Shown piece after piece: positions 55,821-64,000 of a stretch of 64,000 bases of DNA. The stretch is from Himantopus leucocephalus (Eukaryota > Chordata > Aves > Charadriiformes > Recurvirostridae), in the NCBI GenBank assembly GCA_003993805.1, contig RSEF01000017.1:6617234-6681233 (forward strand). Direction: 5' to 3'. The translations under genes and the position numbers were made by a program. How positions within the stretch are numbered: position 1 is the stretch's first letter; each line of letters starts with the position of its first letter. Below the pieces are notes generated by a model. That model saw only the letters and a program-made list of their open reading frames with translations. It was not told the DNA's origin and made no database searches.

Positions 55821-58800
55821 GTAAGGTCCGGGCTGGGGCTGTGGGGCTGGCTGTGGGGTGGGCTGTACCCTCTGTTCCGAGAGCGCTGGGCTGGGGGGAG
55901 CCGCTGGGAGAGCTGGGTCATGCTGCTCTCGTTCCCGAGTTGCCTTGAGATGGGGTCTCGTCCCACCCAGGGTGTGCGGTGCTGGATGAGCCCGCCTGGG
56001 AGAGCTGCGGGTGTATGTGCTGTTGGACATCCAACTCTCGTGGGGGCATAAAGTCCTGATGGAGGGCACGGGGGGCTTGAAGGGGACCCCCTCCCTGCTC
56101 CGCTGGGGCAAGCCGGCTGCTGGCTGGGTTGGTGCTGCTGCCGGGCTCCAGCTTCTGCTTTTCTCAGTTTGCCGAACCCGCTGAAAAGCGCCCAGCGCAG
56201 AGGAAAGCATCGGCGGTGCCCGGGGGAAAGGGCTCTCGCCCCCCGCCACATGGCAGGAGCAGCTGCTGCTCCCCTCGGAGAAACCCCACCAGCCTGGGGC
56301 TGCGCAGGGCCGTTCCCGGGGAAAATCCCTCCGTGGGTGTCACGAGAGCCTCGGCAAAGGCTGGGGGAAGCTGCAAAACAGAGTTAACATTTCTGCCGGG
56401 TGTGATAAGGGCGCCCAACACATCCTTCTCGCTCCATCCCTCCCTCAGGAGCCTCCACAACAAGCGGCTCTACCTGGCTGTGTTTGCCGCTGTCCTGGGG
56501 AACTTCAATTTCGGCTTCGCCCTGGTTTACCCCTCTCCCGTCATCCCTGCCCTGGAGGCTCACCCCAGCCCTGCGCTCAGGCTGGACCAGCACACGGCGT
56601 CCTGGTTCGGGGTAAGGAGCGGGGTTGTCCCTGCCAGGGGTGGGGGGCAGAGCCAGTGAGTGTGCGGGGGGAACCCGGACCCACCGAGGCCCCTCTCCGT
56701 GTCTCCCCGCAGTCGGTGTTCACGCTGGGAGCGGCGGCGGGGGGGCTCAGCGCCATGCTGCTCAACGACCGCCTGGGCCGCAAACTGAGCATCATGTTCT
56801 CGGCGCTGCCCTCCGCCGTGGGATATGCGCTGATGGCCGGTGCCCAGGGGATCGGGATGCTGCTGCTGGGCCGCGTGCTGACGGGCTACGCCGGCGGCGT
56901 GACGTCCGCCTCCATCCCGGTAACGTGCCATGGGAGGGAATTTTCCAGGGATTTGCATGGCAGGAGTCGGGGCGGTGCCATAGCCGAACCTGGGGTATCT
57001 CACTGCTTTTTGGAGGCATCAGCAGAGCTCCAGGGCTGGCTATGGTTGGGGACAGGGAGGATGCACTGGATTAACAGCAATGCCATAACCAGCTGGAGCT
57101 GCCCCCATGGTGCTGGACTTTCTTGCCCGCAGAAAAGGGAAGGCAGGTCCTCAATCCCTGCCCTGTTCCTCCCGGCAGTTATTTCCTCCTATGTTTACCG
57201 AACGCCAACCTCGTGTTTCATGCAGAGGGGAAGGCGAGAATTGAGTAACCCTGGGGCATGTCTTTCCAGTAACGGGAGTCTGAGCGTGCTGCTGGAGCAG
57301 TTCTCCCACCCTGGGGTGAGGGAGGGAAGCGGCAGTGCCTGCAAGGCTGTCCTCTCCACCCGCCTGGACCAGTCAGGTTTCCACCCCGAGAGGGCAGTTT
57401 CCTCGAAGTTTGGGGTTCCCCTGGCTGCAGTGGATGACTGCGAGGTGACAGAGGACAGGTTTTGGTGGTGATGGCTGTATATTGCAGCTCTGTTGAGCAT
57501 GTGTTGTCCCTCTCCAGGTCTACATCTCCGAGATCTCCCACCCCGGGGTCAGAGGCATGCTGGGCGCCTGTCCTCAGATCATGGCAGTGCTGGGCTCCCT
57601 CATCCTGTACGCGCTGGGCAAGTATCTCCATGTTCAGAGGGCAGGAAACCCTTGGTGAGACCTTAGCGAAGGGGAGTTTATTTTAAACAACTTTCTCAGC
57701 AAGTTGACGGATTCCTTCCCCTCGCAGCCAGCTCACAGCCACCACCACGAGTGTGGAAGCGGGTCAGACAGGATCGCCCATGCACAACCCACAGTTGTGT
57801 GTGTGTTTAGAGGGACGAATCCATAACCCGCATGGACCCGTGGCCATCACCATGCCTGCAGACCCGGGTTCTGCTGAGGTTTCGTCAGGGCTGAAGGGCA
57901 GCACATGATGAATCGCATGTGCGTCTCCTGCCAGCATTGTGCCCTGGTTGCTGCAAGATCTTGCTGGATCCTCTAAGATTTGGGAGAGTTTCCCCATGTT
58001 GAACAGCAGCTGAAAATGCNNNNNNNNNNNNNNNNNNNNNNNNNNNNNNNNNNNNNNNNNNNNNNNNNNNNNNNNNNNNNNNNNNNNNNNNNNNNNNNNN
58101 NNNNNNNNNNNNNNNNNNNGGAGGTGTCCCTGCCCAGGGCAGGGGGGTGGCACTGGGTGATCATTAAGGTCCCTTCCAACCTAAACTATTCTATGAATTT
58201 TTTCCCCCCTGGATTTATTAAATCTCTGCTGATGGGGTGCTTACATGGAGGCAAGGCCAGGACTCCCCTCCTAACTGTGCTGCTCCGGCAGGGCTGGTCC
58301 TGGACTGGCGCTGGCTGGCCGTCGCAGGGGAGGTGCCCGTGCTCGCAATGATCGTCCTGCTCTGCTTCATGCCCAACTCGCCCCGGTTCCTGCTCTCCCA
58401 GGGGAAGGACGACGAGGCCCTGGGGTCGCTGTGCTGGCTGCGGGGCAGGGACACGGACTACACCCGGGAGTATGAGCAGATCAAGGAGAGTGTGAGGAAG
58501 CAGGTGAGGAGGGGACGGGGCTCACCTCCAGCATGGGAGAGACAGAACGTGAAAACTGCAAAATCCAGCCTCCTTTGGGCAACTCCTGAGCCATCTTCTG
58601 GGTGTTGTGGTGGTGCCCAGCGGTGGCAACACCTCGGCTTTCTGGCTTTGTTCCCTCCAGAGCCGACGGGTTTCCTGTGCTGAGATCAAGGACCCCTTCA
58701 TTTACAAGCCCATCCTGATCGCGGTGGGGATGAGGTTCCTGCAGCAGCTCTCGGGTGTCACCTGTGTCCTTGTGTACCTGCAGTCGATATTCAAGAAAAC

Positions 58801-60370
58801 ATCGGTCATCCTGGTGAGCCCTGGGGTTCTGCCTGTGCTCGGACTGCTCCAACTTCACTGATGGCTGCCCGATGCTCCAAATCCTCTGTAGCTCTAAGAC
58901 CCCAAATTTGAAGCCTTTTTGAAAGCACCTGGTTGGCAGAATTGCCAAGCACCTGCCCTGCAAAGGCTGCATGAGGATGGGGAGCAGGACCGGCCCCACT
59001 ATCTCCCCGCTCTCCTCCTCTTCTTCTCTGGTCTCTTCCTGTAGGAGGGTAGCTTTGCAAAGTCATCAGCCAGAGTCAAGACAAAACATGTAGGAACCTG
59101 CCCTTTCCCCAGCTCTCCCATCTCAGCTTCCCCACTGCTTTTGCTGTTGCAGAAACCAGAGTATGATGCAGCTCTTGTTGGCTTGGTACGTCTGTTCTCA
59201 GTGGTGATCGCTGCTGTGTCGATGGACAAAGCTGGGAGGAAGATTCTACTTTTTGTATCGGGTACGTCTCTCCCACTGTTGTGCAAGGGAAGCTCTTATT
59301 TAAGGTTTCCAGGAGCTCTGCCAACATGCAGCAGTGGAAACCTCAGCCATACAGGACTTGGGCAGGGAGTGGGGGAGGTCTCTTTCCTTTGGTGGCGTCT
59401 CAGCTCCTGAGCAGAGGTGTTCCCGAGAACTTGGCCCTTGGCACAGAGGGGATCACTCACCCATTGATCCCACTATGCTGTTGCATCTCTCCACAGCTGG
59501 TATCATGTTGGTCTCCAACCTGACCATGGGGCTCTATATCCACTTCGTGCCAGCTTCTCAGAACGGCACCATTGCCAACAAGACACTGGTGAGCTCTGCC
59601 AACCTTCCTGCTGAGCCGACCAACTACATCACCCTCATCCCCCTCCTGGCAACCATGTTCTTCATAATGGGTACGTGCAGAGAGCAGGAGCCCAAGACCC
59701 ACAGCACAGAGCTGGGCGCCCAGCCTGGGGGGATGTCTCTCATCTGTGACAGGGTGATGTGGAGCAAGGAGGTCAGGGCTTGGAGTTGGAAGGAAGGCAG
59801 ATGTCCCTGGAGGACCAAGAAAGATGGCATCTGAAGTCACTTTGAGGACTGACAGAGCACGAATGGGGGGGAATAGTGATTGATGGGGGAGCAGGGCAGG
59901 ATTGTACAAGGCTCCCAGTGGGCACTCCCCAGTGGGCATCAAAGCCTCAACAGCCTCACCTTACCCCTCCTCCTCTGCAGGTTATGCCATGGGCTGGGGC
60001 CCCATCACTTGGTTGCTGATGTCAGAGATCCTCCCTCTGAAAGCCCGTGGGGTGGCCTCAGGGCTCTGCGTTGTTGTGAGCTGGCTGACAGCCTTCACTC
60101 TGACCCAGTTCTTCCTCCGAGTTGTGGTGGGTACTGCCCCGGGAGAGTGTCCTGCAGCCCCTCCTCAGACCCCCTCTGCACTGACTCATGTTTGCTTTCT
60201 GTTCCACTTCCCAGGAAGCCTTCGGCCTCGAGGTGCCCTTCCTATTCTTCGCTGTCATCTGCGCCGGGAACATCTTATTCACAGGCTGCTGTGTTCCAGA
60301 AACCAAAGGCAGGTCCCTGGAACAGATCGAGGCCTTCTTCAGGACTGGCCGGAGATCATTCATGAGGTAG
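55720..60370 (+). CDS. SLC2A6: SLC2A6 (GLUT6), facilitative hexose transporter, complete, ten exons, 506 aa
   Basis: A class III member of the GLUT/MFS sugar transporter family; mammalian GLUT6 is mostly intracellular (lysosomal) and abundant in leukocytes and spleen. Exons are 55720-55820, 56449-56611, 56713-56919, 57518-57617, 58292-58503, 58661-58813, 59153-59261, 59497-59670, 59981-60126 and 60215-60370, giving 1521 nt including TAG (human protein 507 aa). Family signatures are present: GRK at 110-112 after TM2, NSPRFL from 219 after TM6, QQLSG at 289-293 in TM7, GRK again after TM8, GPITW at 413-417 in TM10 and VPETKGRS at 482-489 after TM12. The large loop between TM9 and TM10 carries two sequons (Asn371, Asn376), as expected for class III. 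The start ATG has a strong context (CGGCCATGG). Oddities are a GC donor after exon 4, LV in place of the human N-terminal LL, and a 100-N gap in intron 4. Confidence 0.97.
56449..56611 (+). CDS. SLC2A6: SLC2A6 exon 2
   Basis: Residues 34-88. Encodes [20 protein letters not shown] and TM1 ([16 protein letters not shown]), then ASWFG. Acceptor CCCTCAG, donor GGG|GTAAGG, phase 0. Confidence 0.96.
56713..56919 (+). CDS. SLC2A6: SLC2A6 exon 3
   Basis: Residues 89-157, covering TM2-TM4: [34 protein letters not shown] and [14 protein letters not shown]. Acceptor CCCCGCAG, donor CCG|GTAACG, phase 0. Confidence 0.97.
57518..57617 (+). CDS. SLC2A6: SLC2A6 exon 4, with GC donor
   Basis: Residues 158-191 ([20 protein letters not shown], then [14 protein letters not shown]). 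Acceptor CTCTCCAG. The frame-consistent end is CTGG|GCAAGT at 57617/57618, a classic GC-AG donor. GT sites at 57622 and 57655 would put exon 5 out of frame. Confidence 0.92.
58020..58119. other. Assembly gap (100 N)
   Basis: Exactly 100 Ns, the usual placeholder for a gap of unknown size. The sequence right of it is a CR1 tail, so the missing part is probably the CR1 body. Confidence 0.99.
58120..58196 (+). mobile_element. CR1 3' end fragment
   Basis: GGAGGTGTCCCTGCCCAGGG, a GATCATTAAGGTCCCTTCCAA segment shared by many avian CR1 copies and the terminal CTATTCTATGAATT mark a CR1 3' end in plus orientation. The left part is lost in the gap. Confidence 0.85.
58292..58503 (+). CDS. SLC2A6: SLC2A6 exon 5
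   Basis: Residues 191-261. Encodes [38 protein letters not shown] and the start of the long cytoplasmic loop. Acceptor CTCCGGCAG, donor CAG|GTGAGG, phase 0. Confidence 0.96.
58661..58813 (+). CDS. SLC2A6: SLC2A6 exon 6
   Basis: Residues 262-312. Encodes the end of the central loop and TM7 with [19 protein letters not shown]. Gln290-Leu291-Ser292 forms the QLS triplet. Acceptor CCCTCCAG, donor CTG|GTGAGC, phase 0. Confidence 0.96.
59153..59261 (+). CDS. SLC2A6: SLC2A6 exon 7
   Basis: Residues 313-348. Encodes [20 protein letters not shown] and [10 protein letters not shown] (TM8 and the second GRK). Acceptor CTGTTGCAG, donor TCGG|GTACGT, phase 1. Confidence 0.96.
59497..59670 (+). CDS. SLC2A6: SLC2A6 exon 8
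   Basis: Residues 349-407. Encodes TM9 ([10 protein letters not shown]), the exofacial/lumenal loop with sequons NGT and NKT, and the start of TM10 ([16 protein letters not shown]). Acceptor CTCCACAG, donor GTACGT, phase 1. Confidence 0.96.
59981..60126 (+). CDS. SLC2A6: SLC2A6 exon 9
   Basis: Residues 407-455. Encodes [40 protein letters not shown]. Highly conserved. Acceptor TCTGCAG, donor GTG|GTGGGT, phase 0. Confidence 0.97.
60215..60370 (+). CDS. SLC2A6: SLC2A6 exon 10 and stop
   Basis: Residues 456-506 and a TAG stop. Encodes TM12 and the C-terminal signature [19 protein letters not shown], then TGRRSFMR. Acceptor CTTCCCAG. Confidence 0.97.
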   Translation, partial: EAFGLEVPFLFFAVICAGNILFTGCCVPETKGRSLEQIEAFFRTGRRSFMR

Positions 60371-60795
60371 GAGCTGCCATCCACCAGCTGCCCTGGGCCA
60401 CCAGTCCACATGCTCAAGGGCAAGAAAGAAAACGGTTGTGCTGCTGGAGGTGGAGGCTGGAGCTCTCTGCGAAGGCAACGGGAGAGGAACAGGCAGCAAT
60501 GACTGTCTTGCTTTGGATGTAGAAGTTGCCAACCGGAACTTTACCTTCTCTTCTTGTCGTTCAACACTACCTGTTGGTCTCTGGGCAACATGTCAACCCG
60601 AGGTATAGGACTAGGTAACCAGCACCAGGCTGGAGATACAGATGTCCTGGAAAGTTGAATGTGTGGCTGTGGACAAGAGGTGATACGTGTCCTTCGCTCA
60701 GCAGCCACCAAAGCAGCCCGAGAGCCCGAGGGCTTGGCTGGGACAGAGTTAACAGCTGTAGCCATTTTGGCCAAAGTTCATCATGTAGTTGCAAG

Positions 60796-60801
60796 AATAA
60801 A
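60796..60801 (+). terminator. SLC2A6: SLC2A6 poly(A) signal (AATAAA)
   Basis: A canonical AATAAA 426 nt after the stop codon, followed by TGGTTTTG and GTTG-rich sequence suitable as a downstream element. Confidence 0.75.
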
Positions 60802-60994
60802 ATGGTTTTGCCTCCAACTGCAAGCTGTTGCCTTTATTCGCAGAGAAGGGAGCTGCAGGCGGGTGGGATGGGAGAGGCAGACCAGGACTGTGACAAGGGG
60901 ACCGCAGCAGCCTGCAGCTTCCCAGATGAGTCTCATGTACTTGAGGACTTTGAAAGAGGCAGAGCCAGATCTTTTGTATAAAAAGCTGCCATGT

Positions 60995-61000
60995 TTTATT
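60995..61000 (-). terminator. Candidate antisense poly(A) signal (convergent gene)
   Basis: TTTATT on the plus strand reads AATAAA on the minus strand. Together with the SLC2A6 signal about 200 nt away this looks like two genes converging tail to tail. In human the convergent neighbour of SLC2A6 is CACFD1. Other minus-strand AATAAA motifs lie at 62258-62263 and at the window edge (63995-64000). Confidence 0.4.
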
Positions 61001-64000
61001 GCTCTAAAAACACACATTACACTAGAAGCCTAATGAACAAGACCAAATACAGTTCACAAAGGAAATCCAGGACAAAACAAAGAATGGGAACAGACAAACA
61101 TTCAGCTGTAGTGCAAGTGATTCACTGTAGGAAAGACACAGTGGGTACTGACAATACCTTGTACTGGGATGGGTCCTTCCCACCCCAGGGTTTTACTCAT
61201 CCACAAAGAAGGTGGATGCACCTCCATCACGCTTGTGTGTGGAGCCTCCACCTCCATCACTTTGAGATTTCAACTGCATAGTTAGTAGCAAATTGCTCTC
61301 ACCCCTTTCCTGTGTGTCCTGCAAGATTAAGGACTTTTTTTTTTTTTTTTTTTTTTNTTTTTTTTTTTTTTTTTTTTAGAGCCTAACTCTAGGTAAAACA
61401 CAGCCGCAGGAGGTGGTTATGGCTGCGAGGAACGAATGGCCTTGCTGAGTATCACATCCAACCTAACTCCTCCCAAAAGGGCAGCACAACAAAGGCTGAG
61501 CTGGGAGATGATTTGCCCAAGCATTTGTCCAGCATCCTGAAATGCACTTGGCAGCCCGAGGGCTGGTGGAGATGTTTGTGTCCTCCCATTCCTGGAACAT
61601 TCAGCCTGCTGTGACAAGGAAGCATGGGGTAACGTAGCGTATTTGACCCAGATTTCAAGATATGCTGACTACTATTTAGATCCCTGCAGCAGAAGATGAG
61701 AGAAATCACCTAAGTGAAGATGTGCTTTATCAGACGATAATTTAAAGCAGTCTGGGACAGAGGAAGAGAGATGGGCCAAAATCAAAACCACAGAGAAAAT
61801 TCAGTATTAGACCTAACCTTTGCAGCTGAGACCCATTTCCAGAAAGATGTTCAGCTCTGGCTGGAATATGACTATTTCTAAGCACAGCCTGATTACAAGA
61901 GGTCTCAAGAGCCTCTGGTTTCCACTGACCTTCTGAAGATCAGGATCTCTGGCAGCCTTGTGCTAGAGCATTCTCTTTCTCACATGGCTATGGACCAGGT
62001 CTTGATATCTTCAATTCAGTGAAACCCTTCCCTGAAGACAAAAAGATGACAAAGATGAATTGAGCTTCCCAGAGCTTGGCCTACGGAGGAAATGCCCAAA
62101 TATGAAATGAGGTTGGACTCTTCAGGTCCTGTGAGAACCTCATTGGAGAAGTATTTTCTGAGTGACCTCCTTTCTTCAATACAGAAAGTCTGAGGGTTTT
62201 TGCTACAACATTTAGAGTCTGAGAAATCACAGTGGCTCTTTCCAGAGGTAGAATGGTCTTTTTATTCACTGCACACACAGAGAATCAATTGGTGTTACAA
62301 AATGAGCTCCTGCCCAGAGCCATGAGGTCTGGGTACACAGCAAAAAGCGAGCTTCTGCTCTTCTCTTCATGCCCAATGGACAGCCCCAGGGGACAGTGGA
62401 GCTAATATGCACAAGTGCTGTCAGCTTCATGACCGGGAAGAGTTGCACGCTGTATAAATGCATGTGGGTAAGAAGCGCACAGCTCGTGCGGTGCATGGTG
62501 TAACAGTCCATTGCTAAGTGCACATGTGCTGCCAGTACCCAGGTGTCTTTCCACACTCACCAACAACTCACTGTAGTCACTGCATCACCCGCTCTTGAGT
62601 TCTCATGTAACAAAACTTGTCCCATCGTCTCCCAAGAGGACTTTCCGAGACCTGGCAAGCAGAACCTCTTCCACAGAGACCCCATGGATTAGCCATCCAG
62701 CCTGGATGCCATCAGCAGGGATTGGGTTGAGCCTGTAAATTCTCTAGAGCAGAGCTTTTAACTTCATTTATCCTTACACAGCTCCAAGCACCCTGATGGT
62801 GCCTCTAAACACAATTAATAACCACCATGCACCGTGAATGAGCATATTAACTACTGTGATGCTACTACTCTAAAAGTCCTTTCTATCTCCACAAAAACAG
62901 TGTCTTGCCTACACGGAGGTGAGACCATCCACTAACTGTTGCTGCAACTCTTAAAAGCCATGGGTGCTGTCACCAAGCCACATCTGCAATGATGACGGCA
63001 TCTGGCTTGGTTTCAGCTGCATCACAGACAGCCGAAATTCCCAAGAGCTCCCACTCCAGACACGCATCTGTAGGAGTCAGCACTCTTGGAGCACGGATCT
63101 GAGACACCTCCTGTTGCAGCAGGCACAGAGACACTGAACAGTCCCGGTGTCTTTAAGCATTGTGACCAAAGGCTCCAGCTCAGCTCTTACAGAAGAGTCC
63201 CTGGGCCCTATTTTCAACAAAAGCGTTGAGCTCAGAGCTGAGCTTTGCAACCTGCTAACGGTGATGCAGATTGTTCGCTTGCCTTGGCCCCAGCGTCGGA
63301 CCCAACTGCCACAAAACACAGCATGACAGTACTGCTGGCATCCATGGGACTTCTGCCGTTGGTGCCGAGGGAGCAGAGAGGATCCGTCTGTGCCGACGAG
63401 CCCTCCAGGCGACCTGGAGAAGCGTCTGCCTGCGCCGGCCCCAGGGACTGTCCTAATGCCATAGACCAGCAGCAACCAGGTGAAGCCAGGGAGGGTCCTA
63501 CCAGTCCTGTGGTTCATCACCGCGGGCGCAGCTCAGCCTGCGAGCGTTACTTTATCGCCTCTGCTTTGCCTTTCGCCTCCTGTCACTAAAGCTACTGTGG
63601 AACTACTCCCGGAGCAAAGCACTCACTACCAAAGACATGCTCGTAACTACGTGCATCGGTCTGCAACATTCCTCTACTAAACACTACTTCACTCCCCAAA
63701 CCCCCCTGAAATCAACGCAGATGTCCTGTGCGCTAGGCTGGACTCCGCACTTGAACACCCGGTACAGGTACTGCGCAGGGACGTCGCCGGCTCAAAGGGC
63801 GGAGAGACGGTTACCACTGAAGTGTCCTGTGGGCTGCGGCGTGTTCCTCCTGCAGCACCCCGTTACCGCAGGCAGCGCGACCTGCGCAGGAGCTGCGGTC
63901 CCTGCACACACGCACAGGGAAGGCCAATGCCCCATGTATCGCACGCAGCAACAGGGATGCAGCCCGGAGCTGGGGGCTCCGAAACGGCACAGCCTTTATT
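61001..64000 (-). other. Right edge: no coding exon seen, possible 3' UTR of a convergent gene
   Basis: I looked on the minus strand for the CACFD1 C-terminal exon (expected Gln-rich, ending EGEL-like) and found nothing. The stretch could be a long 3' UTR of that gene or plain intergenic DNA. It contains a T tract of about 43 nt with an N (61335-61377). CpG frequency rises in the last 300 nt. Confidence 0.4.
61335..61377. repeat. Poly-T tract with one N at 61357
   Basis: About 43 T. On the minus strand it is a poly-A run, but no retroposed body or poly(A) signal precedes it, so it is listed only as a homopolymer. Confidence 0.8.

Larger units (their letters stand above)
55821..57517 (+). other. 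SLC2A6 introns 1-3
   Basis: Introns 55821-56448, 56612-56712 and 56920-57517, separated by exons 2 and 3. No additional feature is recognised. Confidence 0.85.
57618..58291 (+). other. SLC2A6 intron 4 (GC-AG) with gap and CR1 tail
   Basis: A 674-nt intron as assembled. It begins GCAAGT and ends CGGCAG, and includes the 100-N gap and the CR1 fragment. Confidence 0.85.

Noticed and set aside
61335..61377. The poly-T tract as the tail of a processed pseudogene on the minus strand
   Set aside because: No poly(A) signal or recognisable gene body precedes the A run on the minus strand, and processed pseudogenes are scarce in birds.
63077..63589. Open frames near the right edge as the CACFD1 terminal exon
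   Set aside because: None contains the expected membrane segment or Gln-rich tail, and the frames overlap on both strands.

Overview
This is a vertebrate nuclear genomic window, almost certainly from a bird. The protein-coding genes are split into short exons with GT-AG introns. Two CR1 retrotransposon 3' ends carry the (ATTCTRTG)-type tail typical of avian CR1, and the DNA is GC-rich with small introns. It comes from a draft scaffold: there are three multi-base N gaps and eight isolated single Ns, most of them inside homopolymers or tandem repeats.

Three genes are recognisable, in the order known from human 9q34.2. (1) 3.7-12.9 kb, minus strand: the first ten coding exons of ADAMTSL2, a secreted ADAMTS-like matrix glycoprotein. 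The reading frame holds through all ten exons (about 561 residues). The C-terminal thrombospondin repeats and PLAC domain are not seen and presumably lie to the left of the window. A CpG island with a 278-nt gap at 14.2-15.0 kb is the likely promoter. (2) 23.3-30.7 kb, plus strand: MYMK (myomaker/TMEM8C), complete in five exons and 220 residues, the muscle-cell fusion protein. An E-box and a TATA-like element lie just upstream. (3) 55.7-60.4 kb, plus strand: SLC2A6 (GLUT6), complete in ten exons and 506 residues, with one apparent GC-AG intron and a poly(A) signal at 60.8 kb.

Between MYMK and SLC2A6 lies about 24 kb in which I recognise no gene. It holds a CR1 3' fragment at 40 kb, a dense CpG island at 35.3-35.65 kb with no recognised gene, minisatellites, and a perfect 46-bp inverted repeat with a 3-nt loop at 54.25-54.34 kb. 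Right of SLC2A6, antisense poly(A) signals at 61.0 kb and at the window edge suggest the 3' end of a convergent minus-strand gene. CACFD1 is expected there from human synteny, but no coding sequence is visible.

The three genes do not form a pathway. MYMK acts in myoblast membrane fusion, ADAMTSL2 in fibrillin/TGF-beta matrix biology and SLC2A6 in intracellular hexose transport. What they share is an old conserved neighbourhood. I see no prokaryotic system, CRISPR array or clearly new protein family. The least explained items are the perfect hairpin, the orphan CpG island, the GC-AG splice site with its competing GT donor, and one very weak splice donor in ADAMTSL2.
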